In this document: positions 59,651 through 64,000 of the stretch, one piece after another
Layout: the number at the start of each line of letters is the position of its first letter
Position numbering within the stretch: position 1 is the first letter of the stretch
From: an uncultured Clostridia bacterium
GTDB taxonomy: Bacteria; Bacillota; Clostridia; Oscillospirales; Ruminococcaceae
DNA length: 64,000 bases
Reading direction: 5' to 3'
Assembly (NCBI GenBank): GCA_947631575.1
Contig: CANRLW010000001.1
Coordinates: 108,015-172,014 of the forward strand
The notes under the pieces: model-generated
What the model was told of the DNA's origin: nothing
The model's input: the letters and a program-made list of their open reading frames with translations, nothing else
Databases searched by the model: none
Made by a program: the position numbers and the translations under genes

Positions 59651-60130
59651 ATGGCTGAAAATAATCAAATGGATCTTGCAAAAAAAGTGTATGTAGATCT
59701 TTGTGCGGCACTTGATAGAAGAAATTGGCATTATGATCGTTATGATGAGGAGCTTTTTGTTACAAGCGGTTTTGACAGCGAAGATATTCCGATTGAACTT
59801 GTAATTGCTGTTGATCCCAAAATGCAGATACTCAAGGTTTTATCAAGACTTCCTTTCGTTGTTCCCGAAGACAAGAGAATGGAATTGGCTATTGCTACTT
59901 GTGTCGCTACTTACGGACTTGCAGACGGAAGTTTTGGTCTAGGCCTTGAAAATGGCAGAATTGAATTCCGTGTTACAGCGTCATATAGAGAAAGCTCTAT
60001 CGGAGACGGTTTATTTGAATATCTGGTTGCTTGGTCAAACCACATTATTGACAGGTACAATGATAAGTTCCTTGCTTTGTGCAAAGGTTTAATCAGCATT
60101 GATGATTTCATTGCATACTATAATAGATAA
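59651..60130 (+). CDS. YbjN/type III chaperone-like protein, paralog 2
   Basis: 159 residues and the same fold layout as the preceding product: VYVDLCAALDRRNWHYDRYDEEL, IPIELVIAVDPKMQILKVLSRLPFVVPEDKRMELAIATCVATYGLADGSFGLGL, SYRESSIGDGLFEYLV. It is a tandem duplicate that has diverged, since surface residues differ while the core is kept. CGGAGGG precedes the ATG. It is 17 bases after paralog 1 and in the same operon as the Clp-FtsH protein. The two could form a heterodimer. Confidence 0.75.
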   Translation: MAENNQMDLAKKVYVDLCAALDRRNWHYDRYDEELFVTSGFDSEDIPIELVIAVDPKMQILKVLSRLPFVVPEDKRMELAIATCVATYGLADGSFGLGLENGRIEFRVTASYRESSIGDGLFEYLVAWSNHIIDRYNDKFLALCKGLISIDDFIAYYNR

Positions 60131-60135
60131 TAGCA

Positions 60136-60166
60136 GCAAGCTCCGGATCATTCCGGGGCTTATTGC
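60136..60166 (+). other. Intercistronic hairpin before the Clp-FtsH gene
   Basis: AAGCTCCGGA (60138-60147) pairs with TCCGGGGCTT (60152-60161), with one G-T pair. No T-run follows, so it looks like an RNA stability or processing hairpin that may set lower expression of the large downstream gene. Confidence 0.5.
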
Positions 60167-60275
60167 GATAAAAGGATACAATTTCAATTATTCTGAACAA
60201 TTAAGATCTTTATTGAAAAATCGGTTTTGAAATTAAGATCCAAAAATAACAAGTATTCAATAAGGAGAAAATGAA

Positions 60276-63200
60276 ATGGTAGATATGAAGAATAATCCGT
60301 TGCTTAATAAATTGATCGAGCATGCAAAGAAGTTAAACGGCGGGAGTAATTCAACAATTACAGCGGAGAAATATGTTGTTTCTGTAATTGATTTTGTTAC
60401 AGATCCCGACGCTTTCCAATTGACTGAAACAGAGAAAAATTCATTGTTAGGTCCGCTTAAAGCTAATATGCCTTTTGCAGAATTTGACTTAGACGAAGTC
60501 AAAAAGCAATTTATGGAGCATATTGAAAGCAATCATACATATTCCTATGTAGACGGAATATATATGCAGCGGCACTTGTTCAAAGCAAAAGAGACCGCAA
60601 AATCAAAGGGATTAGAAGAGTTGTCCCCCGAAATCCTTCTTGAAAGTATTTTATCTGATCCGAATGAATTCATTAAAGGAGTTCTGTCTTTAAATGCAAA
60701 TTCGGATAATGATATGAATGATGAAGATCCCGGCATAATGCCGGAAGACTTTGACGAGCAGTCAGACGAGTCATTCACTGATAGAACTTTCGAGAGATCA
60801 ACCATAAGACAGGATCCTTGTGGAGAAAAAATAAAGTCCGAAGATCCAAAAACTGAGATAGCAAAGCTGACTCAAAAAGTAAAAAACACACATGATGAAT
60901 TGATAAAGACGGTTTACGGTCAGGATAACGCTATAAGTGTTTTTACAACAGGATATTTCCAGGGAGAGCTTTTGGCATTGACCGACAAGACAAGAACGCG
61001 CCCTCGTGCAACCTTCTTGTTTGCAGGACCTCCCGGAGTAGGCAAAACATTTTTGGCGGAAAAGGCTGCACAGGCGCTTAAACTTCCGTTTATGCGTTTT
61101 GATATGAGCGAGTATTCCGAGAATGAGTCCAATATGGAATTCTGCGGTTTTGATAAAGTCTATAAAAGCGCAAAAGAAGGAAATGTAACAGGATTTGTCG
61201 CTAAAAATCCCAGGTCTGTTTTGTTGTTTGATGAAATAGAAAAAGCACATTTAAATGTTATACACCTGTTCTTGCAGCTTCTGGATGCAGGCAGATTGCG
61301 CGATAATTATACCGACCGGGAAGTTCCGTTTACCGACACAATAATCATCTTCACTACGAATGCGGGAAAACAGCTTTATGAAAACTCACAAACAAGTGAT
61401 TTTTCAGGAGTAACAAGAAAGGTCATTCTCAAAGCGCTACAGAATGACGTTGATCCCCGTACTAACAGACCTTATTTTCCTGCCGCTATTTGCTCGCGTT
61501 TTGCATCGGGCAATGTCGTAATGTTTAACCACATATCCGCGCATAACCTTCGTAATATTACAAAAAAAGAAGTTCTTCGCCACGCGGATAATTTTGAAAA
61601 AGAAATCGGCATCAAGGTAGATATTGACGAGCAGGTTTATACCTCATTGCTTTTTGCAGAGGGCGGATCTGCCGATGCAAGAATGATAAGAAGTCGAGCA
61701 GAGAGCTTTTTTGACGACGAGTTGTTTGAACTGTTCCGCCTGCTTGCATCAGAAAAGGTGAAAACAAATATAGCCGATCTTGAAAAAATCTCTATAAATG
61801 TTGACCTGCCCGAAGGAAACAAAGAGCTGATAAGCCTGTTTAAAAACTCCGACGACCAGAATATACTACTGTTCTCCTCAAAGGAAACTTCAGATGAATG
61901 TAAGGAAAAATGTGCTGGTGCAAAGTTCTTCGACGTACAGTCAAATGATGAGGCAAAAGATGTACTTCGCGATAAAAGTATAAGCCTTATTCTTATTGAT
62001 ATTACTTTTGGACAAAAAAATAACATCGATTATCTGAATATTGAAGACGCTGATTCTGCGGCAAGGGATTTCTTCTGGTTTGTCAAAGAGCAATATGCTG
62101 ATATGCCTATTTACATACTCCAACATCCCGATAAAAAACTTAATGCAGAAGAACGCATGTCATTTATGCGTCAGGGCGTAAAGGAAGTCATTACTCTTGC
62201 AGAGTCTGCGAAGGAATTTTCTGATGCGATAAGTGATGTTGCTGAGAGAATGCACCAGCAGAGAAGTATGGCGGCTTTGGCGAAGGCTAACAAACTTGTA
62301 AACTTTGAAACATCACAGACCATAAGTGACGACGGGAAAACAGCAGAGATAAAGCTGTTTGATTTTGAAATGTCTGTTGCAATAGACGCAGAGGATTCAA
62401 ATAATATTTTGAGCAATGTTTCAAAGCCCAACGTATCTTTTGAACAGGTTATCGGCGCAGAAGACGCAAAAAAAGAACTTCGCTATTTTGTCGAGTACCT
62501 TAAAAATCCGAAGAAATATCTGGGAACGGGCGTAAGCGCACCAAAAGGAGTGTTGCTCTACGGACCTCCCGGAACGGGTAAAACAATGCTTGCAAAGGCA
62601 ATAGCGAGCGAGTCTGACGTTACATTTATAACCGCCGAGGGCAATCAGTTCCTGAAGAAATATGTCGGCGAAGGTCCCGAAAAGGTACATGAGCTTTTCA
62701 GTACAGCGCGCAAATACGCTCCGTCAATTTTGTTTATTGATGAAATTGACGCTATAGCAAAGGAACGTAAGGGCGGAGAAAGCGGTGCGGGAAGAGAGGA
62801 AGTTTTAACCGCCTTTTTGACAGAGATGGACGGTTTCAAAAATGACATCACGAGACCTGTTTTTGTGCTGGCTGCTACTAATTTTGATGTGGAGCCGGGT
62901 GGAGCTAAGAGCCTTGATCCTGCGCTTATGCGCCGCTTTGACAGAAGAGTTTATATTGATCTGCCAAATCGCGAAGAACGTATAAAATATATCCACATGC
63001 GAATTGACGGAAATAAGGCTTTTGATCTCGGTCAGGATGAAATAAACAATATCGCTATTCGTTCTACCGGAATGAGCCTTGCGGAGCTTGCGTCAGTTAT
63101 CGAGCTTTCCTTGCGTACAGCTATTCGCGACGGAAATATGAAAGTAACGGACGATATTTTTGAAGAGGCGTTTGAAACCTTTAACAGCGGGGAAAAGAAA

Positions 63201-63764
63201 CAGTGGGACGCATCTCAGCTCGAACGTGTTGCTCGTCATGAGGCAGGTCACGCATTCCTTTGCTGGATGAGCGGAGAAACACCTTCTTATTTGACGATAG
63301 TTGCCCGTGGAGATCACGGCGGCTATATGCAGCATGATGATGAAGAAGGAAAAGCAATCTACACAAAAGATGAACTTCTGGCAAAGATCCGTACATCTCT
63401 TGGCGGTCGTGCATCAGAAATCGTATACTACGGCGAAAAAGACGGCATTTCTACGGGCGCAAGCGGTGATCTTGAGTCTGCAACAAACATTGCCAGCCAT
63501 ATCATCTGTTCATACGGCATGGATGATAATTTTGGACTTGCCGTAATTGACCAGCAAGCCGCAAGAAGTGGTGATTTATCGGGAGAAGTTCGAAAAGAAG
63601 TAAACAAAATTCTCTCTGATGAAATGAGAAATGCAATTAAACTTATTGAAGAAAATAAGCCGGCAATAGATGCACTTGTTGAGCAGCTCCTTGTTAATAA
63701 TCATCTCACAGGAAACGAGATCAAAGAAATCTTTGAAAAAAACACCGCAAAAGTTCTTTCATAA
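60276..63764 (+). CDS. Clp AAA+ / receiver-like / FtsH AAA+ / M41 protease fusion
   Basis: 1162-residue soluble protein. Residues 1-145 resemble a Clp N-domain (ITAEKYVVSVIDF; FKAKETAKSKGLEELSPEILLESIL). Residues 200-490 are a ClpA/B/C-type AAA+ module: Walker A GPPGVGKT (251-258), Walker B VLLFDEIEKAH (315-325), sensor TTNAG, DAGRLRDNYTDREVPF. Residues about 528-655 look like a receiver/Rossmann fold (ILLFSS, LILIDIT, PIYILQHP, GVKEVIT). Residues 718-955 are an FtsH-type AAA+: GPPGTGKT (763-770), ILFIDEID, DPALMRRFDR. Residues 985-1155 are M41 protease: HEAGH (988-992), STGASGDLESAT with the third zinc ligand Asp1065. FtsH's N-terminal membrane helices are absent. Two YbjN-like genes precede it in the operon. 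Confidence 0.88.
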   Translation: MVDMKNNPLLNKLIEHAKKLNGGSNSTITAEKYVVSVIDFVTDPDAFQLTETEKNSLLGPLKANMPFAEFDLDEVKKQFMEHIESNHTYSYVDGIYMQRHLFKAKETAKSKGLEELSPEILLESILSDPNEFIKGVLSLNANSDNDMNDEDPGIMPEDFDEQSDESFTDRTFERSTIRQDPCGEKIKSEDPKTEIAKLTQKVKNTHDELIKTVYGQDNAISVFTTGYFQGELLALTDKTRTRPRATFLFAGPPGVGKTFLAEKAAQALKLPFMRFDMSEYSENESNMEFCGFDKVYKSAKEGNVTGFVAKNPRSVLLFDEIEKAHLNVIHLFLQLLDAGRLRDNYTDREVPFTDTIIIFTTNAGKQLYENSQTSDFSGVTRKVILKALQNDVDPRTNRPYFPAAICSRFASGNVVMFNHISAHNLRNITKKEVLRHADNFEKEIGIKVDIDEQVYTSLLFAEGGSADARMIRSRAESFFDDELFELFRLLASEKVKTNIADLEKISINVDLPEGNKELISLFKNSDDQNILLFSSKETSDECKEKCAGAKFFDVQSNDEAKDVLRDKSISLILIDITFGQKNNIDYLNIEDADSAARDFFWFVKEQYADMPIYILQHPDKKLNAEERMSFMRQGVKEVITLAESAKEFSDAISDVAERMHQQRSMAALAKANKLVNFETSQTISDDGKTAEIKLFDFEMSVAIDAEDSNNILSNVSKPNVSFEQVIGAEDAKKELRYFVEYLKNPKKYLGTGVSAPKGVLLYGPPGTGKTMLAKAIASESDVTFITAEGNQFLKKYVGEGPEKVHELFSTARKYAPSILFIDEIDAIAKERKGGESGAGREEVLTAFLTEMDGFKNDITRPVFVLAATNFDVEPGGAKSLDPALMRRFDRRVYIDLPNREERIKYIHMRIDGNKAFDLGQDEINNIAIRSTGMSLAELASVIELSLRTAIRDGNMKVTDDIFEEAFETFNSGEKKQWDASQLERVARHEAGHAFLCWMSGETPSYLTIVARGDHGGYMQHDDEEGKAIYTKDELLAKIRTSLGGRASEIVYYGEKDGISTGASGDLESATNIASHIICSYGMDDNFGLAVIDQQAARSGDLSGEVRKEVNKILSDEMRNAIKLIEENKPAIDALVEQLLVNNHLTGNEIKEIFEKNTAKVLS

Positions 63765-63807
63765 GTAATTCGGACCTCGCTGTTATTTTGTAAAAAGTAT
63801 AAATTTT

Positions 63808-63858
63808 CCCCCTTCGAGCAGACATACCAAGTGTTAAAACTCTGAGGGGGTTATTTTT
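63808..63858 (+). terminator. Terminator after the Clp-FtsH gene
   Basis: CCCCCTTCGAG (63808-63818) and CTCTGAGGGGG (63840-63850) form an imperfect stem, followed by TTATTTTTTG. Confidence 0.8.
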
Positions 63859-63945
63859 TGAGCATTATTGCATTGCAATTTACGTCAGTAAAATCATAAA
63901 AAACAGTTGTAAAAATCCCGCTAATATGCTATTACCAAACCAATT

Positions 63946-63982
63946 TCACACTGAGTACCACCGTGTCACACTGAGTCACACT
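63946..63982. repeat. 20-base period direct repeat at the window end
   Basis: TCACACTGAGT occurs at 63946-63956 and 63966-63976, exactly 20 bases apart, with a partial third copy TCACACT (63976-63982). It may be the start of a longer array cut by the window edge. Confidence 0.45.
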
Positions 63983-64000
63983 AAAACTCCGATTCCATGG

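Noticed and set aside
59160..60130. Part of a type III secretion system
   Set aside because: The chaperone-like fold is the only resemblance. No secretion apparatus genes are in the window.

Overview
The window looks like chromosome from an uncultured or poorly characterised spore-forming, cellulolytic anaerobe of the Clostridia, most likely the Ruminococcus/Oscillospirales group. The reasons are: strong AGGAGG-type ribosome binding sites with many TTG and GTG starts; spore genes (spoIVA next to sipL, a pdaA-type delta-lactam deacetylase, an alpha/beta-type small acid-soluble spore protein); a group B [FeFe] hydrogenase, formate-THF ligase and FeoB for anaerobic life; and two lipid-anchored GH5 cellulases. 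I see no rRNA, complete tRNA, CRISPR array, prophage or insertion sequence. Most of the window is ordinary core chromosome. No gap between genes exceeds 300 bases.

Layout. 1-5.0 kb: end of a small membrane protein gene, then an ECF vitamin transporter module (fused EcfA ATPases, EcfT, a TIGR01212-type radical SAM protein, an S component). 5.1-9.8 kb: rlmH and a DacF-like carboxypeptidase on the minus strand, a metallophosphoesterase-like protein with altered metal ligands, a PC4/YdbC protein and a MATE exporter. 9.9-14.6 kb: sipL-spoIVA on the minus strand behind a sigma-E-like promoter, then corA and a thioredoxin. 14.7-18.9 kb: a VanR/VanS-like two-component system followed by two radical SAM enzymes. 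18.9-23.4 kb: NrnA-like DHH phosphoesterase, pdaA, rplJ-rplL with an L10 leader, apbE and a SASP gene. 23.6-31.1 kb: two GH5 lipoproteins around plsC and a diacylglycerol kinase, then membrane proteins. 31.2-38.2 kb: an [FeFe] hydrogenase operon, a broken sigma factor, an XRE regulator, a FemX-like transferase and a FeoA-FeoB fusion. 38.4-50.1 kb: a clostripain-family protease, tepA-uppP-ftsK, a TIGR03960/DUF2344 radical SAM pair, an SGNH hydrolase and a DUF4358 lipoprotein. 50.2-58.9 kb: parE, a zeta-like P-loop protein, parC, fhs, tsaE, tsaB, rpiB, upp, tightly packed.

The most unusual system is at 59.0-63.9 kb. A strong promoter drives two paralogous YbjN/type III chaperone-like small proteins, followed by a 1162-residue protein. 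That protein joins a Clp-like N-terminal region, a Clp-type AAA+ module, a receiver-like alpha/beta domain, an FtsH-type AAA+ module and an M41 zinc protease domain, with no transmembrane segment. It reads as a soluble two-motor protease with candidate adaptors. Other points for a second look are the VanRS-like/radical SAM operon with unusual 5' hairpins, the parE/zeta-like/parC arrangement, two apparent pseudo-enzymes (a metallophosphoesterase and a signal peptidase-like protein), dispersed CTAGCCTCTAG repeats and several operator-like elements.

All calls come from reading the sequence and translations. No database search was run, so family names rest on recognised motifs.
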